Assembly (NCBI GenBank): GCA_017632345.1 | Contig: JAGBRL010000011.1 | Location: 86,537-150,536 of the forward strand | DNA length: 64,000 nt | Reading direction: 5' to 3' | From: Paludibacteraceae bacterium | GTDB taxonomy: Bacteria > Bacteroidota > Bacteroidia > Bacteroidales > Paludibacteraceae | Part shown: positions 47,400 through 56,615 of the stretch, piece by piece | How positions within the stretch are numbered: the stretch's first letter is position 1 | Layout: every line of letters begins with the position of its first letter | Program-made: the position numbers and the translations under genes | The notes under the pieces: generated by a model | Seen by the model: only the letters and a program-made list of their open reading frames with translations | What the model was told of the DNA's origin: nothing | The model's database searches: none

Positions 47400-48722
47400 A
47401 TGAACAACGAAACATTCGTAAACAAGATACTCCAGAACGTAGGGATAAGGGAACTGAACGAGATGCAGCAAACTATGCTGAAACGTTGTCAGGCAGGACG
47501 GGACATCATATTGCTTTCGCCTACAGGCTCCGGGAAAACGCTCGCGTTCCTTATTCCGTTGGTTATGTCGGTGAAGACTTGCGAACAGGCAACACAGGCA
47601 CTTGTTGTAACTCCGTCTCGCGAACTGGCTATTCAGATAGAGCATGTGCTGAAATCAATGGGCTCTGGCGTGCGCGCAGGGTGTCTGTACGGAGGCCATA
47701 ATATGCAGACGGAGGAGAATCTGCTGAAAAACCCGCCTCATGTGATTGTGGGAACTCCTGGAAGACTATGTGACCATATAGATGCTGGCAGACTGAAGAC
47801 AGACACCATAAAGACTTTGGTGCTGGACGAGTTTGACAAGTCGCTGGAGTTTGGCTTTACGGACGAGATGAAGCATATTGCGGAGAATCTCCGTGCGGTG
47901 AAGCTCAAGATGCTGATTTCTGCTACAGAAGCGGTTGAGATACCTTCTTTCACAGGACTGAGAAATCCGTCGAAAGTAAATTTCCTTGAAAAGGATGAGT
48001 CGCTTAAAAAACTGAAAATAAGAAAGGTGATGTCTCCGCAAAAAGATAAGCTGGAGACTTTGCTGAAACTGATATGCACGCTTGGTAATAAATCAACTTT
48101 GATATTCTGCAACCACAGAGATGCTGTTGATAGGGTTGCCGTATTCCTCGAAAAGCAAGGCGTTGTTTGTCAAACTTTTCACGGCGGAATGGAGCAGATA
48201 GACAGGGAACGCTCTCTCTGCCTTTTCAGAAACGGAAGCCGTTATGTGATGATTTCGACAGATCTTGCCGCTCGCGGACTGGATATCCCGGAGATTCAGA
48301 ATGTGATTCATTATCATCTGCCAACCTCGGAAGAGGCTTTTACGCATCGTAACGGACGTACAGCCCGTATGTTTGCTGATGGTTCTGCGTTTGTGATTCT
48401 TAACGAAGCGGACAAAATTCCAGACTTTATCACAAACGAGATGGAAGAGTTTTTGTTAGATGAAAACGCAAGGTTGCCTAAGAAGCCAGAATGGGAAACT
48501 CTGTATATCGGCAAGGGCAAAAGAGACAAGATAAGCAAGTCTGACGTGGCTGGCTTTATGTTCCAAAAAGGGGCATTGCTAAAGGAGGAGTTTGGGCTGA
48601 TAGAGGTCAAGGAACAGTTCTCGCTTGTGGCAGTAAAAGCAAATCTTATAAAAGATTTGATAAAACGTATAAGCGGACAAAAAATAAAGGGTCAGAAGAC
48701 TAAGTTTGAAATTGCTAAATAA
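47400..48722 (+). CDS. DEAD-box RNA helicase (DEFD variant)
   Basis: 440 residues with the DEAD-box core: Q-like motif LNEMQQTML, motif I SPTGSGKT (residues 40-47), motif Ia TPSRELAIQ, motif II DEFD in VLDEFDKSLE instead of DEAD, motif III SATE instead of SAT, motif V STDLAARGLDIP and motif VI HRNGRTAR. A short C-terminal RNA-binding region (about residues 375-440) follows. It probably remodels ribosomal or messenger RNA. The DEFD variant keeps the catalytic D and E. Confidence 0.92.
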   Translation: MNNETFVNKILQNVGIRELNEMQQTMLKRCQAGRDIILLSPTGSGKTLAFLIPLVMSVKTCEQATQALVVTPSRELAIQIEHVLKSMGSGVRAGCLYGGHNMQTEENLLKNPPHVIVGTPGRLCDHIDAGRLKTDTIKTLVLDEFDKSLEFGFTDEMKHIAENLRAVKLKMLISATEAVEIPSFTGLRNPSKVNFLEKDESLKKLKIRKVMSPQKDKLETLLKLICTLGNKSTLIFCNHRDAVDRVAVFLEKQGVVCQTFHGGMEQIDRERSLCLFRNGSRYVMISTDLAARGLDIPEIQNVIHYHLPTSEEAFTHRNGRTARMFADGSAFVILNEADKIPDFITNEMEEFLLDENARLPKKPEWETLYIGKGKRDKISKSDVAGFMFQKGALLKEEFGLIEVKEQFSLVAVKANLIKDLIKRISGQKIKGQKTKFEIAK

Positions 48723-48729
48723 GTTGTTT

Positions 48730-48770
48730 GAGCTCGATAAATTTGCCTAAACGCAGATTTCATCGAGCTC
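48730..48770. terminator. Hairpin between convergent helicase and LRR genes
   Basis: Perfect 9-bp arms GAGCTCGAT and ATCGAGCTC with inner AAAT/ATTT pairing. Confidence 0.6.
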
Positions 48771-48773
48771 ACG

Positions 48774-49577
48774 CTAATTTATAGGAATTGCCTTAATTTT
48801 ATCCGCATACTCACTCCAACCTTCTGCGGCTTTATATTTCTCTACAGACGCAGCCGGGACATAGATGGTCTCTATTGGGGTGTATGCAAAAATACAAGTT
48901 CCTATAGGCGGAGTTTCTGCATCTATTGTAATTGTTTTAAGAGCGTTACAGCCCCCAAAGGCCGAATCTCCAATACTTGTTACAGAATTTGGTATCATCA
49001 CATTATTAAGAGCGTCACAGTCACTAAAAGCATAGTTTCCAATACTTGTTACCGAATTTGGTATTGTCACATTGTTAAGAGCGGAACAACCCCAGAATGC
49101 CCTGTCACCAATGCTTTCAATCGTGTTTGGCATTGTTACTTTAGTAAGGAAGAGGCATCCACGGAAAACCTCTTTCCCTATATTTGTCACTGAATTAGGC
49201 AGTTCCATACAAATAAGACTGCCGCATCCTGCAAAAGCTCCGTCTTCGATGCTAGTGACAGTGTTCGGAATAGTTATTCTTTTCACTTGGCCGCTTCCTA
49301 TCCATTTGATTTTTTCAACTTTATATTTTTTCCCTTCAATTTTCACTTTCGAAGGTATTTCCAAATTTTCTATCACATGACCTTTAAAATTTGACATTGT
49401 TTTGATTTTAAAAGAAAAGCCATTCACCGCAACACTGTTCTCCGAAATCACATCATAGCGGAATTCAACTTCGTCTAAAGGGTTAGAACATGAAGACAAA
49501 GCGAAAATCGCCACACAACAAGCAAGTCTAAAAAGCCTGTTCTTATTTAATCTATTTAAACATCTTTTCAAAATCAT
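48774..49577 (-). CDS. BspA-type leucine-rich repeat lipoprotein
   Basis: 267 residues. Signal peptide with lipobox LSSC at about residue 30. About six 23-residue LRR_5 units follow, of the form IPNSVTSIGxxAFxxCxxLxxVx, and a C-terminal cap that includes IETIYVPAASVEKYKAAEGW. The same head (KKYKVEKI) and cap recur in the two larger LRR proteins at 58-61 kb, so they form one paralogous family. BspA-type repeats bind host proteins or other bacteria; the target here is unknown. The start lies 26 bases inside the end of mutL. Confidence 0.88.
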   Translation of the reverse strand: MILKRCLNRLNKNRLFRLACCVAIFALSSCSNPLDEVEFRYDVISENSVAVNGFSFKIKTMSNFKGHVIENLEIPSKVKIEGKKYKVEKIKWIGSGQVKRITIPNTVTSIEDGAFAGCGSLICMELPNSVTNIGKEVFRGCLFLTKVTMPNTIESIGDRAFWGCSALNNVTIPNSVTSIGNYAFSDCDALNNVMIPNSVTSIGDSAFGGCNALKTITIDAETPPIGTCIFAYTPIETIYVPAASVEKYKAAEGWSEYADKIKAIPIN

Positions 49578-51465
49578 CGTCTGTCAGAATTGATATTATA
49601 GGTTTGCCATCTGGGGTTGCGGTATGTTCTGGAGACGCAAAAAGACTGTTGACCAGTTCTGCCATCTCCTTTGAATGCAACTTTTTACCTGCTTTCAGGG
49701 AAACAGACTGAGCAAGAGAGAGAGCCATCGACTCAAGCACTTGTTCCTTGGCTTTGCCTATTCCTTCTTTTGCAGCATCTATCATTTTCATTATAAACTC
49801 TTTAACGTCAACATTGTCCGTTTCGGACGGCACGCCGTTCACAGAATAAGAGTTCGGGCCAAAACTGCAAATGTCAAAGCCAAAATACTGCAAGTCCTCC
49901 TTAATGTCGGCCAGAATCATAGACTCCGAAGGCATCAGCTCCAAAATCTCAGGGAAAAGCAGCTTATGAGAGACCGAACGTTTCTGTCTCAGATTGTTCA
50001 GATAAGTATCATACAAAATTCTCACATGCGCTCTGTGCTGGTCTATGCACATCAGTCCGGACTTCACAGGTGTGAGCACATATCTGTTTCTGAACTGGAA
50101 ATACTCCGAGGTGTTCTCTTCGCCCTCAAACTTCAGTCCTGCGCTTTCAAAGTCATTGCCGGCTGATGACGAAGGAAGGTTTGCCTCGTAATCTCCAGAC
50201 AAACCATAATTCTCCATCGAGATTTTAGAAGGCAGGTCAAAGCAGCCGTCAGACACCGGTGTCCCTCGTCCGCTCTCAAAATCGTTGTACAGGTCTGTCC
50301 AGTTTGCCTTCTTAGAACTGTGAGATGGTGAATAAGAGGCCCCCTCGCCAGTCTTGAAAGGATTGTAATTTACGTCAACGCTTATAGTCGGAGGCTTGAC
50401 GTTGTTGCGAGTCTCCATCGTCATAGGCTGAAAGCTGACGCTTCCCTCCTGGTCAAAATCGATAGACGGCATGATGTTGAAACGGCCCAAAGCCTCTTTA
50501 ACGGAGGCAAGGATGATAGGCCATATCGCCATTTCGTTCTCAAACTTGATTTCCGTCTTTGTTGGATGGATATTAACATCTATCGTGTTTGGGTCAACCT
50601 CAAGGTATATGAAGTAGTCTGGCGATGTGTCCGGATGTAGCATTCTGTCGTAAGCCTGAATCACGGCACGATGGAAATACGGATGTTTCATAAAACGTCC
50701 GTTCACGAAGAAATACTGCTTGTCGTTACGCTTCTTAGCGGTTTCCGGCTTCCCTACAAAGCCGTGAAGTTTCACAACGGAAGTCTCCACGTCAATTTTA
50801 AGCAAGTTCTGGTTTATGCCCTTGCCAAACACGTTTATGACACGCTCTCGCAAAGAAGAACTGTTAAGATGATAACACTCGCTATCGTTATGCCAAAGCT
50901 CAAAGCTCACGTCAGGATAGACCAGCGCTATGCGCAGGAAGTCCTCTTCTATTTTGCGAAACTCCGTTGTGTTTGATTTAAGGAATTTTCTGCGTGCCGG
51001 TATATTGAAAAAAAGATTTTTTATTGCGAAATTGCTTCCAGCCGGACAAGAAACTGGTTCTTGCCGTTCTACCTTTCCGCCGGCAATCTCTATGAGCGTC
51101 CCTAGTTCGCTGTCACTTTGACGGGTACGTAATTCCACCTGAGCCACCGCTGCAATAGACGCGAGCGCCTCGCCGCGAAAGCCCATTGTAGAAAGCGAAA
51201 ACAGGTCTGTTGCGCTCTTAATCTTAGAAGTTGCGTGCCGTTCAAAGGCAAGCCGAGCATCAGACTCCGACATTCCCTTTCCATCGTCTATAACCTGAAT
51301 AAGGGTTCGCCCGGCATCCTTGATGATTATCTGTATATGTTTTGCTCCTGCATCTATCGAATTTTCTACCAACTCCTTTATCACAGATGAAGGCCTTTGA
51401 ACTACTTCGCCCGCCGCAATCTGATTCGCTACCGAATCTGGCAAAAGATGGATAATATCCTGCAT
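49552..51465 (-). CDS. mutL: DNA mismatch repair protein MutL
   Basis: 637 residues from the ATG at 51465 (a GTG 27 bases upstream extends it without family support). The N-terminal GHKL ATPase shows ELVENSIDAGA, DDGKGM, RHATSKI and GFRGEALASI. The linker is about 110 residues. The C-terminal dimerisation domain ends in PDGKPIISILTDDDFEKMF and has DQHRAHVRILYD where MutL endonucleases have DQHAxxExxxxE, so endonuclease activity is uncertain. MutL couples MutS mismatch recognition to strand removal. Confidence 0.97.
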   Translation of the reverse strand: MQDIIHLLPDSVANQIAAGEVVQRPSSVIKELVENSIDAGAKHIQIIIKDAGRTLIQVIDDGKGMSESDARLAFERHATSKIKSATDLFSLSTMGFRGEALASIAAVAQVELRTRQSDSELGTLIEIAGGKVERQEPVSCPAGSNFAIKNLFFNIPARRKFLKSNTTEFRKIEEDFLRIALVYPDVSFELWHNDSECYHLNSSSLRERVINVFGKGINQNLLKIDVETSVVKLHGFVGKPETAKKRNDKQYFFVNGRFMKHPYFHRAVIQAYDRMLHPDTSPDYFIYLEVDPNTIDVNIHPTKTEIKFENEMAIWPIILASVKEALGRFNIMPSIDFDQEGSVSFQPMTMETRNNVKPPTISVDVNYNPFKTGEGASYSPSHSSKKANWTDLYNDFESGRGTPVSDGCFDLPSKISMENYGLSGDYEANLPSSSAGNDFESAGLKFEGEENTSEYFQFRNRYVLTPVKSGLMCIDQHRAHVRILYDTYLNNLRQKRSVSHKLLFPEILELMPSESMILADIKEDLQYFGFDICSFGPNSYSVNGVPSETDNVDVKEFIMKMIDAAKEGIGKAKEQVLESMALSLAQSVSLKAGKKLHSKEMAELVNSLFASPEHTATPDGKPIISILTDDDFEKMFK

Positions 51466-51632
51466 AAAAAACTGATTTGTTGTGTTATACACACATTCCT
51501 ACGAAAAAAGAGACCGGACCTCATTTGCCTATGGTCCTAAATCTTCTACTTATATGCAATATTCGCAAAAATCCATGATATATGCAAGTCTTTTCCGGGG
51601 TATTTCCAAGGTTCTTTCATTTAAAGTTTTCT

Positions 51633-51672
51633 AAGGCAACTTATATAAATTAGATAGAGATGATTTTTAAGG
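51633..51672. repeat. Dispersed extragenic repeat copy
   Basis: AAGGCAACTTATATAAATTA followed by GATAGAGATGATTTTTAAGG matches the copies near 5200, 5450 and 20425, and lies in the gap before the hydroxyacid dehydrogenase gene. Confidence 0.55.
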
Positions 51673-51737
51673 AGCTTTTAGGTGAGACCTTTGAAATTTT
51701 TTAGTAATATTGTGGCTTGCTTAACAATTTGAAGACG

Positions 51738-52682
51738 ATGAAGAAAAAGATTTTAATCACTTATAACCTTCCGAGAGAAGGGTTTGCAGAACTGACAGAG
51801 GATTTTGAACTGATTTTCCCGGAAAACGACTCTTTCTCAAAAGCGGAGGTCTTGGAACGTGTGGGGGAGTGCGATGCTCTTCTTTCCATGTTTAACTTTG
51901 TGATAGACAAAGAGATAATTGATGCGGGGGAACAACTCAAAATAATTTCAAACTTTGGCGTGGGGTTTAACAATGTGGATTTTGAATATGCGAGAGAGAA
52001 AGGTGTGATGGTGACTAACACGCCCGACCCGGTTGTAGAGCCTACCGCCGAGATGGCTTTTGCTCTGATGCTGGCTACCGCAAGGCGAGTGTCGGAGTGC
52101 GACAGAAAATTGCGAGATGCTGCCTCCGGACTTAAATGGGGCGTGATGGAGAATCTTGGGGTGGGACTGAACGGAAAGACGCTCGGTGTTGTGGGGCTGG
52201 GCAGAATAGGGAAGGCCATAGCCCGACGTGCAGAGGCGTTTGGCATGAAGGTGGTGTATCATAACAGGAGAGAGACGGAGGCTGGCAATGCGACATATTG
52301 CAGCACGCTCGACGAACTGCTGAACGTGTCTGATTTTGTGTCTCTGAACGTTCCGCTAACAGATGAGACTCGTCACTTGATAGACGCTGATGCTCTGAAA
52401 AAGATGAAGCCCTCCGCAATTCTCATAAACACCGCACGAGGTCCGGTAGTGGATGAACAAGCTCTTGCCGACGCTCTAAAAAACAGAACCATACGAGCTG
52501 CTGGCTTAGATGTGTTTGAAAACGAGCCTGCTGTTTGCCCGCAACTGTTGACGTTGGACAATGTGGTGCTTGCTCCTCACAATGGCACAGCCACAATTGA
52601 CGCGCGAATTGAGATGAGCCGCTTTGCCGCACGCAATATTATAAACTTTTTTGATGGCGGGAAGATTACTTGTGTGTGGTAA
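51738..52682 (+). CDS. D-isomer-specific 2-hydroxyacid dehydrogenase
   Basis: 314 residues from the ATG at 51738; the longer reading begins at a TTG. The NAD-binding motif is VGLGRIGKAIARR near residue 150. The catalytic Arg is in INTARGPVVDE, the Glu in GLDVFENEP, and the His in LAPHNGTAT (usually PHIGSAT). It probably reduces glyoxylate, hydroxypyruvate or a related 2-oxoacid with NAD(P)H. The gene appears to stand alone. Confidence 0.93.
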   Translation: MKKKILITYNLPREGFAELTEDFELIFPENDSFSKAEVLERVGECDALLSMFNFVIDKEIIDAGEQLKIISNFGVGFNNVDFEYAREKGVMVTNTPDPVVEPTAEMAFALMLATARRVSECDRKLRDAASGLKWGVMENLGVGLNGKTLGVVGLGRIGKAIARRAEAFGMKVVYHNRRETEAGNATYCSTLDELLNVSDFVSLNVPLTDETRHLIDADALKKMKPSAILINTARGPVVDEQALADALKNRTIRAAGLDVFENEPAVCPQLLTLDNVVLAPHNGTATIDARIEMSRFAARNIINFFDGGKITCVW

Positions 52683-52849
52683 CTTTTCGTTTAGATATGC
52701 AAAATAAGCAATGTCAAAAGTGCAGACTGCAAGTTTTTTCTTAAAAAAAGCGAACAAACGCAATTTTTTCCGTCTGTTTTTTTTGAATAAGGAAAAATAT
52801 TTACGTTATTTGCATAGCGAAGTTTGATAATAATTAAAAGTTATATAAG

Positions 52850-53026
52850 ATGAACAAATTTTTGAGATACCTCGGCATCATTTTAGTGCTTCTAGGAGTG
52901 TTGGTGTTGGCACTTTATTATTTTGGTATGCAGTCTAACTTTATGTTGGGTACTGCCGGATTCCTTTTTGTTGCAGGGATTGTTGCGCACATCGTTACAA
53001 ACAAGATGTTTATGGAAGACAAATAG
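52850..53026 (+). CDS. Small two-helix membrane protein
   Basis: 58 residues (MNKFLRYLGIILVLLGVLVL...). Two hydrophobic segments at about 7-24 and 31-50 are joined by a short loop and followed by a charged tail. This pattern occurs in small conserved Bacteroidota membrane proteins of unknown function. It has its own upstream region (an approximate -7 box TTATTTG near 52806) and a terminator about 100 bases downstream, so it looks like a real single gene. Confidence 0.7.
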   Translation: MNKFLRYLGIILVLLGVLVLALYYFGMQSNFMLGTAGFLFVAGIVAHIVTNKMFMEDK

Positions 53027-53040
53027 GAGCGCTTCAAGTT

Positions 53041-53065
53041 GAGGCAACTTCTATAAATTCGTTTT
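53041..53065. repeat. Dispersed extragenic repeat copy
   Basis: GAGGCAACTTCTATAAATTC, then GTTTTG, matches the repeat core GGCAAYTTCTATAAATT. Confidence 0.45.
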
Positions 53066-53128
53066 GTAAATTTCAAAGATTGAAATTGGTTCAGAACGCT
53101 TTGTAGGATTACCTTAATAAAAAGAGTA

Positions 53129-53159
53129 ACTTGCCTTTATTTCAAGGGCAAGTTTTTTT
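53129..53159 (+). terminator. Terminator after the small membrane protein
   Basis: ACTTGCC and GGCAAGT arms followed by seven T. Confidence 0.85.
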
Positions 53160-53232
53160 GTGTCTTTTTTCGGGAGAAAAAGAAGAAGGCGACACAAGGC
53201 CGCCTTCTCAAAACTTTATCTGTGTATAGTGA

Positions 53233-53676
53233 TTACTGAGCAATCTCTTCGATGTGAGCAATCTTGCCGTCCTTCAACCAAAGGTTAACAATCTTGTTGT
53301 TCAAAACTGACTTTTCCAAAGAAGCGAAGTCAATCTTAGAAGCTGCGCCTTCGTTAAGAATCACAGTTTCAGTACCTTCAGCCAACTCGATTTTCTGCAA
53401 ATCACCTTCTTCAGCACCTTCTGCATTGATATTCTTGTAGTTAAGAATCCACTTGCCTTCGTCCTGACGCAATCCGAAAGACTTAGCTTTCTGAGCGTTT
53501 TCCTGAGCGAACTCACATGCAGGAGCAGCTTCAACAGCAGGAGCTGCAGCTTCAGGAGCTGGAGCAGTTGTTTCTACTGCAGGTTGTTCTGATACAGCGG
53601 CATCGTTTGCCTTTTCCTTGTTACCGCAGCTTGCCATAAGAGCTACACAACCAATCAAAAGAAAAATCTTTTTCAT
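53233..53676 (-). CDS. Ala/Glu-rich small lipoprotein
   Basis: 147 residues from the ATG at 53676. The signal peptide MKKIFLLIGCVALMASC has lipobox MASC. Residues 20-60 are a flexible Ala/Pro/Glu linker (VETTAPAPEAAAPAVEAAPA) and the remaining 85 residues are a small domain with a single Cys. No family recognised. It lies just downstream of, and on the same strand as, the two-half protein at 53719-54369, 42 bases away. Confidence 0.8.
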   Translation of the reverse strand: MKKIFLLIGCVALMASCGNKEKANDAAVSEQPAVETTAPAPEAAAPAVEAAPACEFAQENAQKAKSFGLRQDEGKWILNYKNINAEGAEEGDLQKIELAEGTETVILNEGAASKIDFASLEKSVLNNKIVNLWLKDGKIAHIEEIAQ

Positions 53677-53718
53677 ATTCAATTTGTATTTTATGATTAA
53701 TAATATTTTTTTGATGAA

Positions 53719-54369
53719 TTATAGAACGAACACAGTGTCAATCGCTTTCGAAGTGATCTTAGCGTTAGAAACCTTTGTGGCAGACACAAGCTTAGTAGAA
53801 CCGGCCTTCAACGCGAAAAGCACCTTTGTAGGGTCAGCTTCTGCGTCAGCTTTCTTTATTTCGCTGTAATCGTTGCTGATATAAGAACTGCCTTCGTCAG
53901 ACAATTCGATAACGTTTCCGTCAACCTGAATTGTAACACAGCCTGCCTTAGCTTCAAGGACGTTGATTTCGCCAGTTTTGCCAATGTGGTTGAACACAAT
54001 CTTAGCCGACGAGCTAACGCCTGCCAAATCAACCTCGTTAGCGCCCTTTGCGAAAGTTGTTTCGCTTGAACCGCCTTTGACAGTTGCGTTTGCAGCTTCT
54101 GTAGGAGATATCAAATTAGAAGAGTTTGCACCCAAAACCAAAAGAACACTCGAAGGATTAGCTTCTGCTTTTGCCTTGTTTATCGCTTCCAATGATGTGC
54201 TTAGATAAGAACATCCTGCATCTGACAAGTTTATAGTCTTTCCGTCTATTTCAAACGTAACGTTTCCTGCTTCAGCAGAAACAACTTTGATAGCACCTGC
54301 ATATCCTGCATTATTGCACGCTATGATGTCGTTAGCACCAAGAGTAGCCAAGTTAATCGAATTTGCCAT
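53719..54369 (-). CDS. Protein with two similar halves, no signal peptide
   Basis: 216 residues without signal peptide or membrane segments. Residues 10-108 and 109-207 are related: each begins GAN, contains GxIxVxxAxAGxVTxxxDGxxIxLSDxGxSYxS, then a helix with I.KA.AEA(N/D)P..VL, and ends in L(I/V)S.T.A.NA.(V/I). The repeat is mostly beta-strand with a central helix. I recognise no family. A -33/-7 pair (TTTG, 19 bases, TACTTTAG with one mismatch) lies about 45 bases upstream. Together with the lipoprotein it may form a small operon. Confidence 0.75.
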   Translation of the reverse strand: MANSINLATLGANDIIACNNAGYAGAIKVVSAEAGNVTFEIDGKTINLSDAGCSYLSTSLEAINKAKAEANPSSVLLVLGANSSNLISPTEAANATVKGGSSETTFAKGANEVDLAGVSSSAKIVFNHIGKTGEINVLEAKAGCVTIQVDGNVIELSDEGSSYISNDYSEIKKADAEADPTKVLFALKAGSTKLVSATKVSNAKITSKAIDTVFVL

Positions 54370-54694
54370 ATTTTTTTTATTAATTAAATAAAGTTAAATG
54401 TTTACTTGCCCTAAAGTATTGATTATTTTGAAAACGACAAAATAAATTGATGTTTTTTTCAAAGTTTTGCTAAAAAAATAACAAAACAGCATAAATATTC
54501 GTTTTTTATTCTTGAAATTATGTTGTGATATTACAAAACGCAAGTGTGGCATGAAAGATGACTGGTCAGGGCCTTTCTGGCGAAGTATAAAGAGACCGAA
54601 TTGACGGAACTGCGGATAGCTTTGCAATTTATTATCCATTTTTATAAAAAGTAGCTTTATTTTTTTGTAGTTTTGCAGAAACTATATTTATCAG
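54370..54694. other. 325-base divergent promoter region
   Basis: AT-rich interval between divergent genes. It holds the promoter for the two-half protein on the minus strand and TAGTTTTG at 54668-54675 for the symporter on the plus strand. No gene or repeat recognised. Confidence 0.55.
54668..54675 (+). promoter_or_regulatory. -7 box of the sodium symporter gene
   Basis: TAGTTTTG fits TAnnTTTG, 20 bases before the ATG. Confidence 0.5.
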
Positions 54695-56473
54695 ATGAAG
54701 AGCAACAAACAGGCGTGGGGTTCGCGCATAGGACTTATACTGGCTATGGCCGGCAATGCAGTCGGGCTTGGCAATTTTCTCAGATTCCCTATTCAGGCAG
54801 TGCAAAACGGAGGCGGAGCCTTTATAATACCGTATCTGGTCTCGTTCGTGCTTCTTGGGCTTCCTTTGCTGTTGATAGAGTGGTCCACCGGAAAGTACGG
54901 CGGTTTTGCGGGGCACCATTCGCCCCCCTTCATTGTGCAGCAACTGGACAAACGTCCTATATGGAAGTACTTTGGGGCGCTGGGGCTTTTCTCAAGCGTG
55001 GTTATATCGTCATATTACTGCTATATAGAGAGCTGGACTCTCTCTTATGCGATTCACTCTGTCTGCGGCGCGTTTGGCGGACTTTCGGAGGGCGAAGTCT
55101 CTGCGTTCTTCGACAAATATCTGACTATAGGCTCTGACACAGCAATACCTTATGAGTCTGTCATATCTTTCCTTATATGTCTTGCCCTTAATGTATGGAT
55201 TCTGTCTAAAGGACTGAAAGACGGCATCGAACGTATTGCAAAAATTTTGATGCCGGCGCTGCTTCTGTTCGGGCTGTTTCTCGTTTATAAGGCATATACT
55301 ATAAAGGCTGGTGTTGATGGTGCCAAATTCGACGGTGTCATCGGACTGAATTTCCTTTGGGAGCCGCAGTTCGACTCGCTTTCAAACCCTAAAGTGTGGC
55401 TCGCTGCTGCCGGACAGATATTCTTCACGCTTTCTCTCGGAATGGGGTGCATCCAGAGTTACGCGTCGTATATGAAACGTAATGAAGACATAGTGCTAAA
55501 CTCAATGGCAGCAGGTTTTACTAACGAATTCACAGAAATAGTAATCGGAAGCGCCATACTGATTCCTATCTCTATTGGTTACTTGGGTATAGATCAGGTT
55601 TTTGAACTTACTCAGAGCGGCGGTTTCGGACTTGGGTTTAGAACGATGCCTTATCTCTTTTCGCAGTGGGGCGACGTCATCGGAGCGGTTGCGGGTTTCG
55701 CCTTCTTCGGGCTGCTTTTCTTCTCTGGAATAACGTCAACGCTTGCGCTGGCAACTCCAACTATCGGCTTCTTTTACTCAAGTTACGGATGGTCTCAAAA
55801 GAAGAGCGCCGTTATATTCGGATTTATAACCCTTTTGTTGGCTGCTCCTAATATCCTGTTTTTCGATAAAGGGGTGTTTGACCAGTTTGACTATTGGGGC
55901 GGCACAGTCTCTCTGTTCTTCTTCGCCATGATAGAGGCTATACTGTTCTCATGGGTAATGGGAGTTGACAGAGGCTGGAAGATGATTCACAGAGGAGCGG
56001 AAATCCGTATGCCGGTGTTCTTTAAATATGTGCTGAAGTATGTTACCCCGACAATGCTGGTCATTATTTTCCTCTCGGCGCTTGTTAAGCCAAAAGATGA
56101 CGATTGGTCGAAAATTAGTTTCAGAGGATGGGAGTTGGACAATACAAGCATCATTGCGGAACTGACGCATCAGAATATCGGACCGAACTGCAGCTGGTTC
56201 GCAAGCGATTTTTTTGCTGAAAATAGTGGCACGGTAGTTAGCGTTAATGACTCTTCAGTCTCTGTTGGCGACAAAACTTATGCGGTGCAGAATGGCTGCG
56301 TTCCGGCTGTAAAGGTTGGCGACGAGGTTTTGGTCGGCGATGTGATTTACAAGGGCAGTGTGATAAACAATGTGTTTTACATTGACGCAGCCAGAATCTT
56401 ACTGCTTCTGATTATTGTGGTGCTGTGCGTTATGATTGCGAAAGCAAATAAACGTCCGCATTATATTGATTAA
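54695..56473 (+). CDS. NSS family sodium:neurotransmitter/amino-acid symporter with an extra domain
   Basis: 592 residues. The LeuT-type core is clear: the first helix is GLILAMAGNAVGLGNFLRFPIQ with the NSS signature, and Na+/substrate-site residues recur in GNAVGLGN. About 11-12 membrane helices are visible. Between the last two (about residues 465-560) lies a hydrophilic insertion whose latter part SGTVVSVNDSSVSVGDKTYAVQ and VKVGDEVLVGDVIYKG resembles the hairpin of biotinyl/lipoyl-like or OB folds. Ordinary NSS proteins lack this. A 32-residue membrane ORF follows after 16 bases. Confidence 0.92.
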   Translation: MKSNKQAWGSRIGLILAMAGNAVGLGNFLRFPIQAVQNGGGAFIIPYLVSFVLLGLPLLLIEWSTGKYGGFAGHHSPPFIVQQLDKRPIWKYFGALGLFSSVVISSYYCYIESWTLSYAIHSVCGAFGGLSEGEVSAFFDKYLTIGSDTAIPYESVISFLICLALNVWILSKGLKDGIERIAKILMPALLLFGLFLVYKAYTIKAGVDGAKFDGVIGLNFLWEPQFDSLSNPKVWLAAAGQIFFTLSLGMGCIQSYASYMKRNEDIVLNSMAAGFTNEFTEIVIGSAILIPISIGYLGIDQVFELTQSGGFGLGFRTMPYLFSQWGDVIGAVAGFAFFGLLFFSGITSTLALATPTIGFFYSSYGWSQKKSAVIFGFITLLLAAPNILFFDKGVFDQFDYWGGTVSLFFFAMIEAILFSWVMGVDRGWKMIHRGAEIRMPVFFKYVLKYVTPTMLVIIFLSALVKPKDDDWSKISFRGWELDNTSIIAELTHQNIGPNCSWFASDFFAENSGTVVSVNDSSVSVGDKTYAVQNGCVPAVKVGDEVLVGDVIYKGSVINNVFYIDAARILLLLIIVVLCVMIAKANKRPHYID

Positions 56474-56489
56474 TTTTAAATTGATAGAG

Positions 56490-56588
56490 ATGAGTTCGTC
56501 AACACTTTTATTGGTAATTATTGTGCAAGGCTCTGTCACGGCCATCACAGCATATCTTTTTTATAGAATATTCAAGAAAAAAAGGTAA
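56490..56588 (+). CDS. Tiny membrane protein, MetS-like small subunit of the NSS transporter
   Basis: 32 residues: MSSSTLLLVIIVQGSVTAI, a single hydrophobic helix, then RIFKKKR. NSS transporters of other bacteria are often followed by a similar one-helix small subunit (MetS-like) needed for activity. The position, 16 bases after the symporter, and the helix plus basic tail fit that role. The sequence is too short for a firm family call. Confidence 0.65.
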   Translation: MSSSTLLLVIIVQGSVTAITAYLFYRIFKKKR

Positions 56589-56615
56589 GCGCAAAAACTG
56601 ATTTAAGTCAGGCTT

